Source: Bifidobacterium catenulatum DSM 16992 = JCM 1194 = LMG 11043 (lineage in GTDB: Bacteria; Actinomycetota; Actinomycetes; Actinomycetales; Bifidobacteriaceae). From it: 64,000 bases of DNA. The stretch is taken from NCBI RefSeq assembly GCF_001025195.1, contig NZ_AP012325.1:372001-436000 (forward strand), given 5' to 3'. The number at the start of each line of letters is the position of its first letter. Positions within the stretch are counted from its first letter, which is position 1. This document shows, one piece after another, positions 46,215 through 55,772 of this stretch. The notes beneath the pieces are model-generated. The model did not search any database. It saw nothing but the letters and a program-made list of their open reading frames with translations, and had not been told where the DNA came from. A program made the translations under genes and the position numbers.

Positions 46215-49055
46215 GTGCCGAAAGCACGCGTATATGAACTTGCCAAGGAACTTGGCGTTGACAGCAAGACTGTTTTGAACAAACTTGAGGCGATGGGCGA
46301 ATTCGTGAAGTCTGCATCGTCTACCGTTGAACCTCCGGTTGCCCGTAAGCTGAGGAATGCTTTCGCTTCCAACGCGCAGAGCAACGCATCTGAATCCAAG
46401 AAGCCTGCGGCCCCGGCCAAGAAGCCGGCTGCCCCCGCGGCTTCGCCCACTCCTGCGCCTCGCGCCACTCCTGCTGCTCCCGCGGCATCCGCGGCAAAGC
46501 CTGCCGCTCCAAAGCCGGCACGTCCTGCAGCATCCAAGTCCGAAGCCCCGAAGCCCGGCCAGCGCATGCCTCGTCCGGGTGATTCCCGCCAGCATGGCAA
46601 TCGCGCCAACGGTAACACTCCGCGTCCGCAGGGCGAACGCCGTCAGGGCGGCAAGTCGGCTCCGGTTCCGGGACCTCGCGCACAGCGCAACAATACCAAT
46701 GCTCCGCAGGGCGGCAATGGCAACAATGCCGCCAATGGTGCGAAGCCGCACACTCCGGGTCCGCGTCCGGGCAACAATCCGTTCAGCCGCAAGCAGGGCA
46801 TGCGTACCCCGACACCGGGTGACATTCCGCGTCCGCATCCGATGAACCGTCCGAGCGCCAACAACAATGGCGAAGGCCGTCGTGGCGGCCGCCCGGGTCA
46901 GGGTGGCGGCCAGCGTGGTGGTTTCCGCGGTCGTCCGGGTCAGGGTGGCGGCGCGAAGCCGGGCCAGTGGGGCCAGCATCGTCCGGGTCAGGGTGGCGGT
47001 CAGCGCCCTGCAGGCGGTGGCAACCGTTTCGGTGGCGGCTCCAATACCAACGGCGGCGGTTTCCAGGGTGGCAATAGCGCTCCGGGCAACGGTCCGGCAC
47101 GCGGCGGCGGTCGCGGTCGCGGCGGTGCTGCAGGCGCATTCGGACGTCAGGGCGGCAAGTCCTCGAAGGCCCGTAAGAATCGTCTGGCAAAGCGTCAGGA
47201 ATTCCAGGAGATGAAGGCCCCGGTCATCGGCGGTGTGCGCATTCCTACCGGCAACGGCCAGACCGTTCGCCTGCGTCAGGGTGCATCCCTCGCCGATTTG
47301 GCCGAAAAGATCAATGTCAATCCGGCTGCTTTGGTCACTGTGCTCTTCCATCTTGGTGAGATGGCCACGGCAACCCAGTCCTTGGACGAGTCCACCTTCC
47401 AGATTCTCGGCGAGGAAATCGGCTGGGATATCAAGATCGTGTCTGCCGAAGAGGAAGACAAGGAGCTGTTGCAGCAGTTCGACATCGACTTGGATGAGGA
47501 AGAGCTGCAGGAGGATGAGGACCTGAAGCCGCGTCCGCCGGTCGTTACCGTGATGGGCCATGTCGATCACGGTAAGACCCGACTGCTCGACACCATTCGC
47601 CGTACCAACGTCATCGCACGTGAAGCCGGTGGCATCACCCAGCGTATCGGTGCATATCAGGTGACCGTCGATCTTGAGGGCGAACCGCGTAAGATCACGT
47701 TCCTTGATACCCCAGGCCATGAAGCCTTCACCGCCATGCGTGCCCGTGGCGCCGAGCTCACCGACGTCGCGATTCTCGTGGTCGCGGCAGATGACGGCGT
47801 GATGCCACAGACCGTGGAAGCCATCAACCACGCGCAGGCAGCCAACGTGCCGATCGTGGTGGCCGTCAATAAGATCGATAAGCAGGGAGCGAACCCCGAC
47901 AAGGTCCGCGGCCAGCTCACCGAATACGGTCTCGTGCCGGAAGAATACGGTGGCAGCACCATGTTCGTTGACATTTCCGCCAAGCAGGGCACCAATGTCG
48001 ACAAGCTGCTCGAAGCCGTGCTTCTTACCGCCGATGCTGAGCTTGATCTGCGTGCTAACCCGGATATGGACGCTCGCGGTGCCACCGTGGAAGCTCGACT
48101 TGACAAGGGCCGTGGTGCCGTGGCGACCGTGCTTGTTCAGTCCGGTACGCTGCACATCGGCGACTCCATCGTCGCTGGCACTTCCTACGGACGTGTCCGC
48201 GCCATGCTTGACGAGAACGGCAACCACATGAAGGAAGCCGCACCGTCCACTCCGGTGCAGGTGCTTGGCTTGACCTCCGTGCCGACCGCAGGCGACCTGT
48301 TCCTGGTGGCCTCCGACGACCGTACCGCACGCCAGATCGCCGAGAAGCGTCAGGCCACTGAGCGTGCCGCCCAGCTGGCCAAACGTCGTAAGGTCGTGTC
48401 TCTGGAAAGCCTCAAGGAGCAGTTCGCCAAGTCCGAAGTCGACATGCTCAACATCGTCATCAAGGGCGATTCCTCCGGTTCTGTCGAAGCGCTGGAAGAT
48501 TCCTTGATGAAGATCGAAGTGTCCGACGAGGTCGGCATCCAGGTGATCCACCGTGGCGTCGGCGCCATCACCCAGAATGACGTCAACCTGGCTACCGTCG
48601 ACAAGGCCGTCATCATCGGCTTCAACGTTCGCCCGAACCGTCAGGTGGCGGATCTGGCCGAACGCGAAGGCGTGGAAATCAAGTACTACTCGATCATCTA
48701 CAAGGCCATCGAAGACATCGAGGCATCCCTCAAGGGCATGCTCAAGCCGGAATTCGAAGAGGTCGTTACTTCCCACTCCGAGATCCGCGAGATCTTCCGT
48801 TCCTCCAAGTTCGGCAACATCGCGGGTGTCATGGTGCAAGACGGCGAAGTCAAGCGCGGTACGAAGTGCCGTATTCTGCGCAACGGTATCGCAACCGTCA
48901 ACGATCTCGAGATTTCCTCGCTGCGTCGTTTCAAGGACGACGTCACTTCCGTCAAGGAAGGTTACGAAGCGGGTATCAACCTCGGTTCGTTCAACGATAT
49001 CGAGCTTGGCGATATTATCGAGACCTTCGAGATGCGGGAAATCGAACGTAAGTAG
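46215..49055 (+). CDS. infB: Translation initiation factor IF-2
   Basis: 946 aa. Residues 1-55 form the small IF2-N-type domain ([21 protein letters not shown]). Residues 60-320 are low-complexity, Ala/Pro-rich then Gly/Arg/Gln-rich (repeats of RPGQGGGQR). The GTPase domain starts near 435 with [16 protein letters not shown] and NKID. The rest is the IF2-specific C-terminus that binds fMet-tRNA. GTG 46215 follows TAGGAGAAA. The ylxR (DUF448) gene often found between nusA and infB is not seen. Confidence 0.98.
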   Translation: MPKARVYELAKELGVDSKTVLNKLEAMGEFVKSASSTVEPPVARKLRNAFASNAQSNASESKKPAAPAKKPAAPAASPTPAPRATPAAPAASAAKPAAPKPARPAASKSEAPKPGQRMPRPGDSRQHGNRANGNTPRPQGERRQGGKSAPVPGPRAQRNNTNAPQGGNGNNAANGAKPHTPGPRPGNNPFSRKQGMRTPTPGDIPRPHPMNRPSANNNGEGRRGGRPGQGGGQRGGFRGRPGQGGGAKPGQWGQHRPGQGGGQRPAGGGNRFGGGSNTNGGGFQGGNSAPGNGPARGGGRGRGGAAGAFGRQGGKSSKARKNRLAKRQEFQEMKAPVIGGVRIPTGNGQTVRLRQGASLADLAEKINVNPAALVTVLFHLGEMATATQSLDESTFQILGEEIGWDIKIVSAEEEDKELLQQFDIDLDEEELQEDEDLKPRPPVVTVMGHVDHGKTRLLDTIRRTNVIAREAGGITQRIGAYQVTVDLEGEPRKITFLDTPGHEAFTAMRARGAELTDVAILVVAADDGVMPQTVEAINHAQAANVPIVVAVNKIDKQGANPDKVRGQLTEYGLVPEEYGGSTMFVDISAKQGTNVDKLLEAVLLTADAELDLRANPDMDARGATVEARLDKGRGAVATVLVQSGTLHIGDSIVAGTSYGRVRAMLDENGNHMKEAAPSTPVQVLGLTSVPTAGDLFLVASDDRTARQIAEKRQATERAAQLAKRRKVVSLESLKEQFAKSEVDMLNIVIKGDSSGSVEALEDSLMKIEVSDEVGIQVIHRGVGAITQNDVNLATVDKAVIIGFNVRPNRQVADLAEREGVEIKYYSIIYKAIEDIEASLKGMLKPEFEEVVTSHSEIREIFRSSKFGNIAGVMVQDGEVKRGTKCRILRNGIATVNDLEISSLRRFKDDVTSVKEGYEAGINLGSFNDIELGDIIETFEMREIERK

Positions 49056-49090
49056 TCGATTGATTCGAACCAGCGATCGATAACAGGAAA

Positions 49091-49127
49091 GGAACGCCCA
49101 CAGCTGACATACGGCTGCGGGCGTTCC
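49091..49127 (+). terminator. Hairpin between infB and rbfA
   Basis: GGAACGCCC pairs with GGGCGTTCC, with an inner CAGC/GCTG helix, about 36 nt after infB. No T-run follows, so readthrough into rbfA is likely. Confidence 0.55.
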
Positions 49128-49190
49128 GCGATACAACAAGAACTTATTTCAAAAACTAAGCTGATACATTCATCTGATTGAAGGACGATA

Positions 49191-49694
49191 ATGGCAGGAA
49201 CCAATCCTCGCGCCGCACGTATCGCGGCATTGATCCAACGTGTGATCGCATCCTCCATGGAGGCGCAGCTGCACGACAAGCGTCTCGCAAACGTGACCAT
49301 CACCGAAGTGCGTGTGACCAACGATCTGCAGATAGCCAAGGTCTACTGGACCCAGCTTGGCCGTGAAGGCCACGAGCAGGGCGAGCGTCGCCGCGCACAG
49401 CAGGCGTTGAACCAAGCCAAGGGCCGTCTGCGTTCCCTCGTGGGCACTAAAGCCGGCCTGCGCCTGACTCCGCAGCTCGAATTCGTGTTTGACGAGGTGC
49501 CGGGCGAAGCGCATGAAATCGAAGATATTCTCGCCATCGCGCGCAAGCGTGACGAAGAGCTCGCCAAAACCCGCAAAACCGCGCAGTATGCGGGCGAAGC
49601 CGATCCGTACAAGCATCCGGAAGAGGAAGACGACGATGATTTCGACGATGACGACGTCGAAGTCGAAGATTGGGACGATGACGAAGAAGCCTGA
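49191..49694 (+). CDS. rbfA: Ribosome-binding factor A
   Basis: 167 aa KH-like small-subunit maturation factor. ARIAALIQRVIASSMEAQLHD and VTITEVRVTNDLQIAKVYWT are canonical. After about 120 there is an acidic Glu/Asp tail (EEEDDDDFDDDDVEVEDWDDD). AAGGACGATA precedes the ATG. The end overlaps truB by 17 nt. Confidence 0.96.
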   Translation: MAGTNPRAARIAALIQRVIASSMEAQLHDKRLANVTITEVRVTNDLQIAKVYWTQLGREGHEQGERRRAQQALNQAKGRLRSLVGTKAGLRLTPQLEFVFDEVPGEAHEIEDILAIARKRDEELAKTRKTAQYAGEADPYKHPEEEDDDDFDDDDVEVEDWDDDEEA

Positions 49695-50742
49695 ACATTC
49701 CGGTCTGCTGGTCATCGACAAGCCGCAGGGCGTCACCAGCCATGACGTGGTCGCGGCCGTACGCGGCGCCCTGCATATGAAACGAGTCGGGCATGCGGGC
49801 ACGCTCGATCCGATGGCCACCGGCGTGCTGGTGGTCGGATTCGGCAATGCCACGCGACTGCTCAACTACATTGTCGACCATAACAAAACGTATGAGGCCA
49901 CCATTCGCCTTGGGCAGCGCACTACCACGGACGATGCCGAAGGCGAGTTGCTGCCGGGGGAGTGGGCAGCGAGCTTTCCCTCGCGTCAAGCTGTGGAACA
50001 GCTGATTGCAGAACGGTTTACCGGGCGCATCGAACAGGTACCGAACGTCTACTCCGCCATTAAGGTCAACGGCCAGCGCGCCTATGATCTGGCGCGTGAA
50101 GGTAAGGATGTGGAACTTAAGGCACGTCCTGTGACCATCGAAGAATTCAACGTACGGCAGGTACGTTACGGCTACACGCATAGCGATCGTGCCGGCGTGG
50201 AACTTGTTGGCGCAGTCGTGGCCGAGAAGGCAAGCGATGGATGGATTGCCAACATTGCACCGCATGAAGACATGCAGCCCGTTATGGAACTCGACGTGAC
50301 CGTGACCTGTTCCGCAGGCACCTACATTCGCGCGCTCGCACGCGATCTGGGCGAGGAACTCGGGTTAGGAGGCCACCTGACGATGTTGCGGCGCACGCGC
50401 GTCGGCAGATTCTCAGTGAATATGCCCAACGTCATGAGCGCCCACGCTGAATCCAAAACATTCACCAATCGTGAAGGCATGGAAGTGACGCGCAATCGTG
50501 CGGTGCTTGACGATGCCGATCATGCGCTCGATCATGCGCTCGATCCCGTGGCCAGCGCCGCGGCTTCCATGAGTATGCTGGCCGTCAGCGAGCAAGAGGC
50601 GGCCGACTTGCGTTTCGGACGCAGAATCGCGCATGACATATGTACGACCACGGCGGCGTACGTTGAGGAAACCAACGATTTGGTCGCTATCCTCGAACGT
50701 GCGAAACGCGGTGAGGCCAAACCGGTCGCGGTATTCAACTGA
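49678..50742 (+). CDS. truB: tRNA pseudouridine55 synthase TruB
   Basis: 354 aa. GLLVIDKPQGVTSHDVV and the catalytic-Asp motif GHAGTLDPMATGVLVVGFG are canonical; CSAGTYIRALARDLGEELG follows. ATG 49678 lies inside the end of rbfA and gives the family N-terminus; the longer frame back to 49489 would lie within rbfA. The C-terminal part, about 230 onward, contains a His/Asp-rich insert (DDADHALDHALD) before the PUA-like end. Confidence 0.96.
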   Translation: MTKKPEHSGLLVIDKPQGVTSHDVVAAVRGALHMKRVGHAGTLDPMATGVLVVGFGNATRLLNYIVDHNKTYEATIRLGQRTTTDDAEGELLPGEWAASFPSRQAVEQLIAERFTGRIEQVPNVYSAIKVNGQRAYDLAREGKDVELKARPVTIEEFNVRQVRYGYTHSDRAGVELVGAVVAEKASDGWIANIAPHEDMQPVMELDVTVTCSAGTYIRALARDLGEELGLGGHLTMLRRTRVGRFSVNMPNVMSAHAESKTFTNREGMEVTRNRAVLDDADHALDHALDPVASAAASMSMLAVSEQEAADLRFGRRIAHDICTTTAAYVEETNDLVAILERAKRGEAKPVAVFN

Positions 50743-50787
50743 ACCATCCAATCAGACTACAGATACGAATTCATACACAAGAAGGAC

Positions 50788-52017
50788 ATGATGAAGACAA
50801 TCACACTCACGCCTGATGCCAGTGGCATGGTGGATTGGCCTACGCTGAGCAACGATAAGAAATCCGTGGTGACCATCGGTTCGTTCGATGGCATGCATCA
50901 GGGCCATCAGGCGGTGATTCGCCGCGTGGTGGAACTCGCCAAGAAGGAGCAGTCCTTCTCCGTGGTGGTGCTATTCGATCCGCGCCCTGCATTGGTACAC
51001 GGTTACGCAGCGAAGAACGGCGGTCAGGAGCCGCCGGCCGACATGGTTGATACGCAAGCGCTCACCAGCATGCAGGAACGTCTTCGCGCCATCGACAAGC
51101 TGGGAGTGGATTACACGCTCATCGTGCACTACACACTGGCATTCGCGGCGAAATCATACCGATTCTTCCTCGGCCAGATGGTCGGCAAGCTGGGTATGCG
51201 CACTTTGACGCTCGGCTCCGACGCGGCCATGGGGGCAAATCGCGCCGGAGACGTAAAAGCCATCGAGAATCTAGCGCTCGCTACTGGCGTGTTCCAGCTT
51301 GAAGTGGTTGATGATCGAGGTCCCGGAGAGACCCGAGTGCCAGCCAATGCCCAACCGGTTATGCCGACCGGCCACGGCGAGCCAACAGACCCGCTGGAAG
51401 GCGCTTCCAAGGCGGAACGCCGCGCATGGAGCAAGAAGAACCAAGCCAAGCCCGTGCGTGTGTGGAGTTCCACGAACGTGCGCTACCTGCTAGGCCAGGG
51501 ACGCATCAAAGACGCCGACGCGATTCTGGGGCACTCGCACGCTGTGGAAGGCATTGTGGTGCACGGCGAGGAACGTGGACGCACCATTGGATTCCCGACG
51601 GCGAATTTGAGTGACAATGTGGCCGGTTATCTGCCGGTTGACGGCGTGTATGCGGGTTGGCTCGTTGACTTGGGATCGAAAACTGTAGAGAGCGATCATG
51701 CGGGAGCAGCGTCCGATGGTATTTCGCAACAGTTTGACTCGTCTTCCGTTGACGCCCGCCTTGCCGATCATTCGCCGTATCGTTGGCCCGCTGCGATTTC
51801 CATCGGCACCAAGCCGACCTTCAACGAGGCGACCGGAATGAACGATCGCGTGGTCGAAGCTTACGCCATCACCGACGATTGGCTTGATTTGTACGATCAT
51901 CAGGTGCGCGTGGAATTTACAGGATTCCTGCGTCCGCAAATCAAGTTCGATTCCGCACAGGATCTGATCGACGAGCTGAAGCGCAATGTCGAGGAAACCA
52001 AGCGAATTACTGCCTGA
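50788..52017 (+). CDS. ribF: Bifunctional riboflavin kinase / FAD synthetase
   Basis: 409 aa, longer than the usual 310-330. The N-terminal FMN adenylyltransferase has TIGSFDGMHQGHQAVI. The C-terminal riboflavin kinase begins near 250 with GRTIGFPTANL and continues with an insert, then PAAISIGTKPTFN and VEFTGFLRPQIKF. Two insertions are visible: residues about 175-225 (Pro/Lys/Arg-rich) between the domains, and about 290-330 (Ser/Asp-rich) inside the kinase. Makes FMN and FAD. Confidence 0.95.
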   Translation: MMKTITLTPDASGMVDWPTLSNDKKSVVTIGSFDGMHQGHQAVIRRVVELAKKEQSFSVVVLFDPRPALVHGYAAKNGGQEPPADMVDTQALTSMQERLRAIDKLGVDYTLIVHYTLAFAAKSYRFFLGQMVGKLGMRTLTLGSDAAMGANRAGDVKAIENLALATGVFQLEVVDDRGPGETRVPANAQPVMPTGHGEPTDPLEGASKAERRAWSKKNQAKPVRVWSSTNVRYLLGQGRIKDADAILGHSHAVEGIVVHGEERGRTIGFPTANLSDNVAGYLPVDGVYAGWLVDLGSKTVESDHAGAASDGISQQFDSSSVDARLADHSPYRWPAAISIGTKPTFNEATGMNDRVVEAYAITDDWLDLYDHQVRVEFTGFLRPQIKFDSAQDLIDELKRNVEETKRITA

Positions 52018-52057
52018 TTCTAATCGCAATAATAATTACGATAATGACAGTGATTAA

Positions 52058-52144
52058 TGAATGCTGATATTTTCGATAAAAACGTATCAGCATTCAAAAA
52101 AATAGTGGGGCTCTTACGTAAGAATCTACGTAAGAGCCCCACTA
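52058..52144. terminator. Tandem bidirectional terminators between ribF and radA
   Basis: Two stems: TGAATGCTGATA with TATCAGCATTCA (52058-52096), then a perfect 18-bp stem TAGTGGGGCTCTTACGTA with its complement (52103-52144) around a 6-nt loop. An A-run between them gives the T-run for radA on the minus strand. Confidence 0.9.
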
Positions 52145-52216
52145 GTATAGGTTAAAAAACAACATAATGTATATGCTTCGCGTGCATACATGCGAAAACG
52201 GTATGTAGGGTGTGTA

Positions 52217-53635
52217 TTATCGCAACATGGCGCCAAGCGCATCCTGCAATGTGTCGACCTGAACGATCGACAATCCGGGAATTGCGATTTCTCTACGTAA
52301 TGTCGGCACTACAGCGGTGGTGAAGCCAAGACGGGCAGCCTCGCGCAACCGGTATTCCAGTCGCGGCACCGGGCGCACCTGCCCGGTCAACGAAATCTCG
52401 CCGATCGCACACGTGGTGCGGCCAATCGCCTTCGACTTCGCGGCGCTCGCCAACGCGCCCACAATCGCCAGATCGCAGCCCGGCTCACGTGCCTGACCTC
52501 CAGCAATTGTGGAAATATAGAGATCGTTTGCCAGAAGATTGACGTTGCCATGCCTGTATAGCACCGCCACCAGCATGGCGATGCGGTTCGCATCCACGCC
52601 ATTCGCCGCACGGCGAGGCGTCGGCAATACCGATTTGGTGACCAACGACTGCACTTCGATGGGCAGGCTGCGGTGGCCGTCTAAGGTGAACGTCACGCAC
52701 GTGCCCTCCACCGGAGCGGAACTGGCGGAATTGGATGATGAAAGAAAAAGCCCAGACGGGTCCGTCACCTCTTCGATGCCTTCGCCGCTCATATCGAAAC
52801 AGCCGACCTCATCGGTGGGACCGAAACGATTCTTCACCGCGCGCAGCATGCGAAGCGCGGTTTCAGCATCCCCTTCGAATTGGCAGACCACATCAACGAG
52901 ATGCTCCAACGTGCGCGGACCGGCAATCGAGCCGTCTTTGGTGACATGACCGACCAGTAATACTGGAATATCAAGCGTTTTTGCAGTGTCGATCAGGGCG
53001 CTCGCCACTTCGCGCACCTGCGTCGACCCTCCGGAAATTCCGTCGACTTCCTGCGAGACGATGGTCTGTGCGGAATCGACGATGGCCAGCGCAGGCTTGC
53101 TTTGCTCGATCAGTCCGAGCACGGTCGACAGGTCGGTGGTGGCGGACAGTAGCAGATTCGGCTCGACCGCGCCTATGCGTGATGCTCGCATACGCACCTG
53201 CGCCTGCGATTCCTCGCCGGAAATATACAGTACCGTGTTGCGTTCCGGTTGCGCCGCGCAAAGACGGGCCACGTTGCCGGCGGTTTCCAGCAGCAGTGTC
53301 GATTTGCCGATGCCCGGCTCGCCTGCGATGAGCGTTACGGAGCCGGGTACGATGCCGCCGCCGAGTATGCGGTTGAATTCCGTGAAACCCGTGCTGATTC
53401 TGGAAATGTTTTCCGTGCCGATTTCCGTGATGGGCTTTGCGGCGGAAGCGGGCACCGTATGCGATTGCGTGCGCGATGTGCGCCCGGGGGCCGCGGTGCG
53501 TTTCGAAGCGGCGGGACGGGCCTCGTGAAATTCCTCGATGGTGCCCCACTGGCCGCATTCGGGGCAGCGGCCCAACCATTTCGGGCCATTCCAGCCGCAT
53601 TCGGAACATACAAATTGTGAGGACGTCTTTGCCAT
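52217..53635 (-). CDS. radA: DNA repair protein RadA
   Basis: 472 aa branch-migration ATPase. The N-terminal zinc finger has CSECGW and CPECGQW. Walker A is GEPGIGKST, the RadA-specific KNRFG motif (KNRFGPTDEVGCF) is present and the Lon-like C-terminal domain follows from about 290. I start at ATG 53635 (MAKTSSQFVCSECG), the family N-terminus; a TTG at 53665 would add ten residues. Confidence 0.97.
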   Translation of the reverse strand: MAKTSSQFVCSECGWNGPKWLGRCPECGQWGTIEEFHEARPAASKRTAAPGRTSRTQSHTVPASAAKPITEIGTENISRISTGFTEFNRILGGGIVPGSVTLIAGEPGIGKSTLLLETAGNVARLCAAQPERNTVLYISGEESQAQVRMRASRIGAVEPNLLLSATTDLSTVLGLIEQSKPALAIVDSAQTIVSQEVDGISGGSTQVREVASALIDTAKTLDIPVLLVGHVTKDGSIAGPRTLEHLVDVVCQFEGDAETALRMLRAVKNRFGPTDEVGCFDMSGEGIEEVTDPSGLFLSSSNSASSAPVEGTCVTFTLDGHRSLPIEVQSLVTKSVLPTPRRAANGVDANRIAMLVAVLYRHGNVNLLANDLYISTIAGGQAREPGCDLAIVGALASAAKSKAIGRTTCAIGEISLTGQVRPVPRLEYRLREAARLGFTTAVVPTLRREIAIPGLSIVQVDTLQDALGAMLR

Positions 53636-53762
53636 ACCGCCGACAATACGGATATTTTGAGACAAGTGTTCGCCGCGATGTTAAGGGGGTACTGATGTGA
53701 GGGTGCTGCGCGATTGTGTCGTCCGGATTTGAGCGTCTTGCGGATGTGAAAGAATAACAGCC

Positions 53763-54389
53763 ATGTCTAATACGCAAACTTCCTCTTCTCACGGCAAGCT
53801 GATTGTGGCTGTCGTTGCCGCCGCCTTGGTAGTTGTACTCGCTTTGGTATCCGCTTTTATTTGGCCCGGCTGGGCGTTGAACAAGGGTGACGAGGCGAAC
53901 TCCCAAGGCACCACTTCTCAGGGCGCGTCGCAGGATGCCTCCGAGCCGACCACGCCGTCCATAGACGCGGTGGCTTTGCCGGATGATGCCAGCGAACTGC
54001 TGAAGGCCATGCCTGATTCCGTGCTGAATTTCGCACGTACCAAGGCCGATGCCAGCACTTCCTGGAGTGGTGCGTCTCCGGTTGAGGAGTACACGTTGAC
54101 GTATTCAACCGGTAAGGACGGTCAGGAAGTCACTCTTGAAGTGGCTCAGTGGTCCCAGGATGAGGATGCGCAAAGCCAGTACGACAATCTGACTGGCGCC
54201 ATGACCGGCAAGGAGCTGGGCAGTGGCAATGTGAAGGTTTCCGGCGAGGCTACCGGCGCCTACAGCGCTAAAACCGATCCGAACGATGAGACCAAGGCCA
54301 TCGCCGTTTGGCGTAACGATACCGTAGTGTTCCAGGCTACTGGTGCCAAGGATTCGGTGCAGCGCTTCTACCAGCAGTTCCCGCTGTGA
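53763..54389 (+). CDS. Membrane-anchored protein of unknown function
   Basis: 208 aa. One transmembrane helix at about 13-35 after a short Ser-rich cytoplasmic end, then a Ser/Gly/Gln linker. A compact domain of about 140 residues (KAMPDSVLNFARTKADASTSW, EVTLEVAQWSQDEDAQSQYDN) is predicted outside the cell. No enzyme motif is seen. It is divergent from radA. Confidence 0.8.
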   Translation: MSNTQTSSSHGKLIVAVVAAALVVVLALVSAFIWPGWALNKGDEANSQGTTSQGASQDASEPTTPSIDAVALPDDASELLKAMPDSVLNFARTKADASTSWSGASPVEEYTLTYSTGKDGQEVTLEVAQWSQDEDAQSQYDNLTGAMTGKELGSGNVKVSGEATGAYSAKTDPNDETKAIAVWRNDTVVFQATGAKDSVQRFYQQFPL

Positions 54390-54592
54390 CATTTGGTGGT
54401 CGGATACTAGATTCGCATGATGCACGCATGATTCAGTCGTGGCTTATGAGGGTTGTGGTTTAATCTGATTTTCCAATAAAAAGGTGTGTGCTTCCACCAT
54501 ATGAATGCGGTTGTGCGCGTTCGTCCCCGAAGCAGTGTAGTATTGGGCAAGTTGCAAACTTTTACCCTTTGAGTTTAAGAACGGAGGCTGAG

Positions 54593-54682
54593 ATGGGCTC
54601 GGTCATCAAGAAGCGCCGCAAGCGCATGAGCAAGAAGAAGCACCGCAAACTGCTTCGTAAGACTCGCCACCAGCGCAAGTAG
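54593..54682 (+). CDS. bS22-type mini ribosomal protein (AURKAIP1/COX24 domain)
   Basis: 29 aa and extremely basic: MGSVIKKRRKRMSKKKHRK then LLRKTRHQRK. It matches the bS22 protein of mycobacterial small subunits except for a shorter C-terminus. ACGGAGG lies 5-6 nt before ATG 54593 and a terminator follows, so the gene is a complete transcription unit. The missing tail relative to the 33-residue mycobacterial form is from memory. Confidence 0.85.
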   Translation: MGSVIKKRRKRMSKKKHRKLLRKTRHQRK

Positions 54683-54713
54683 TCTTCAGGCGCGGTTGAA
54701 GCGTCGCTTAAAC

Positions 54714-54749
54714 AAAATCCCGTATATCTTTTTGATATGCGGGATTTTT
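54714..54749 (+). terminator. Intrinsic terminator after the bS22 gene
   Basis: AAAATCCCGTATATC pairs with GATATGCGGGATTTT (one G-U) and is followed by T. Confidence 0.88.
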
Positions 54750-54828
54750 GCATATCTCAAGGAAATAAACGAAAATCATGAAAACGAAATCATAAGCAAA
54801 ATGTAACATTAACGTCAATAGATGCAAA

Positions 54829-54863
54829 TGAGGCTGTGCGCTCGATGTGAACGCACAGCCTCA
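54829..54863 (-). terminator. Terminator of rpiA
   Basis: TGAGGCTGTGCG pairs perfectly with CGCACAGCCTCA (12 bp, 11-nt loop). On the minus strand it lies 36 nt after the rpiA stop and is followed by TTTG. Confidence 0.75.
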
Positions 54864-54898
54864 TAAGGATTCGCGGAACTTCCGCTACTGCTCTAATC

Positions 54899-55597
54899 TC
54901 ACTTGTTGGAGTTGGTGAGCACGCGTGGGCCGTTCGGGTCGCCCACGATGACCTGATCCACCATGTGCAGGAACAGGCCGTGCTCCACCACGCCGACGGT
55001 GTTGATGAGGTCATCGGCCAGAGCTTCCGGATGTTCGATGCGCTCGAGGTGCAGGTCGACCACATAGTTGTTTTCGTCGGTACGCACCGGCTTACCTTCG
55101 GCGTCGAGGCGCAGCACTGGCTTGTATCCGCGTGCTTCGAACCTCTTGACGACCTGGCCTGCGCCGAACGGAATCACCTCGACCGGCAGCGGGAACTTGC
55201 CAATGGTGTCAACGACCTTGGATTCGTCCACGATCCACACGATCTTGTTGGAGTTGGTGGCCACGATCTTCTCCCACAGCAGGGCAGCGCCGCCGCCCTT
55301 GATGCCGTTGAAGTTCTTGTCGACTTCGTCGGCGCCGTCAATGGTCACGTCGATGTGATCAACATCATCGATGTCGACGATTTTGATGCCGTAGCCTTCG
55401 GCCTGCTCCTGGGTGCGGCGAGAAGTGGTCACGCCGGTGAACTCCAGGCCTTCCTCCTGTACGCGGCGGCCGAGCTCGTCGACTAGGAAACGCACGGTCG
55501 AGCCGGTGCCCAGACCTGCGATCATGCCGTTCTGAATCAGCTTGGCAGCTTCGATGCCGGCTGCTTTCTTCAATGCGTCCTGCTGTGCCTTGTCCAT
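54899..55597 (-). CDS. rpiA: Ribose-5-phosphate isomerase A
   Basis: 232 aa. Interconverts ribose-5-P and ribulose-5-P, feeding the bifid shunt and nucleotide synthesis. [16 protein letters not shown], the active-site [20 protein letters not shown] (catalytic Asp/Lys/Glu residues) and VVEHGLFL are canonical. ATG 55597 follows GGAGG at 4-8 nt. A longer frame upstream is not supported. Confidence 0.97.
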   Translation of the reverse strand: MDKAQQDALKKAAGIEAAKLIQNGMIAGLGTGSTVRFLVDELGRRVQEEGLEFTGVTTSRRTQEQAEGYGIKIVDIDDVDHIDVTIDGADEVDKNFNGIKGGGAALLWEKIVATNSNKIVWIVDESKVVDTIGKFPLPVEVIPFGAGQVVKRFEARGYKPVLRLDAEGKPVRTDENNYVVDLHLERIEHPEALADDLINTVGVVEHGLFLHMVDQVIVGDPNGPRVLTNSNK

Positions 55598-55688
55598 GAT
55601 CCTCCTTCGATATGGGGTTAAGACCGTCTCCATATTATCGGATGTGTTGATTTTTGTGCGTTTGTCGACATGTCTTGACCGATGATGT

Positions 55689-55700
55689 GCAATTAATTGC
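55689..55700. promoter_or_regulatory. Perfect 12-bp palindrome upstream of rpiA
   Basis: GCAATTAATTGC lies 92 nt before the rpiA start, between rnhA and rpiA. It could be an operator, but no regulator is suggested by context. Confidence 0.3.
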
Positions 55701-55772
55701 CGATAAATGTTTTCACGAGATGTTTCACGTGCTTTTTTGGATGGGGGATATGGGCTCCGATGCACGATTCCA

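Noticed and set aside
46095-49139. A 1014-codon open frame antisense to infB
   Set aside because: It is a shadow of the strongly biased codon usage of infB. The composition is not protein-like, and the opposite strand encodes a complete IF-2.
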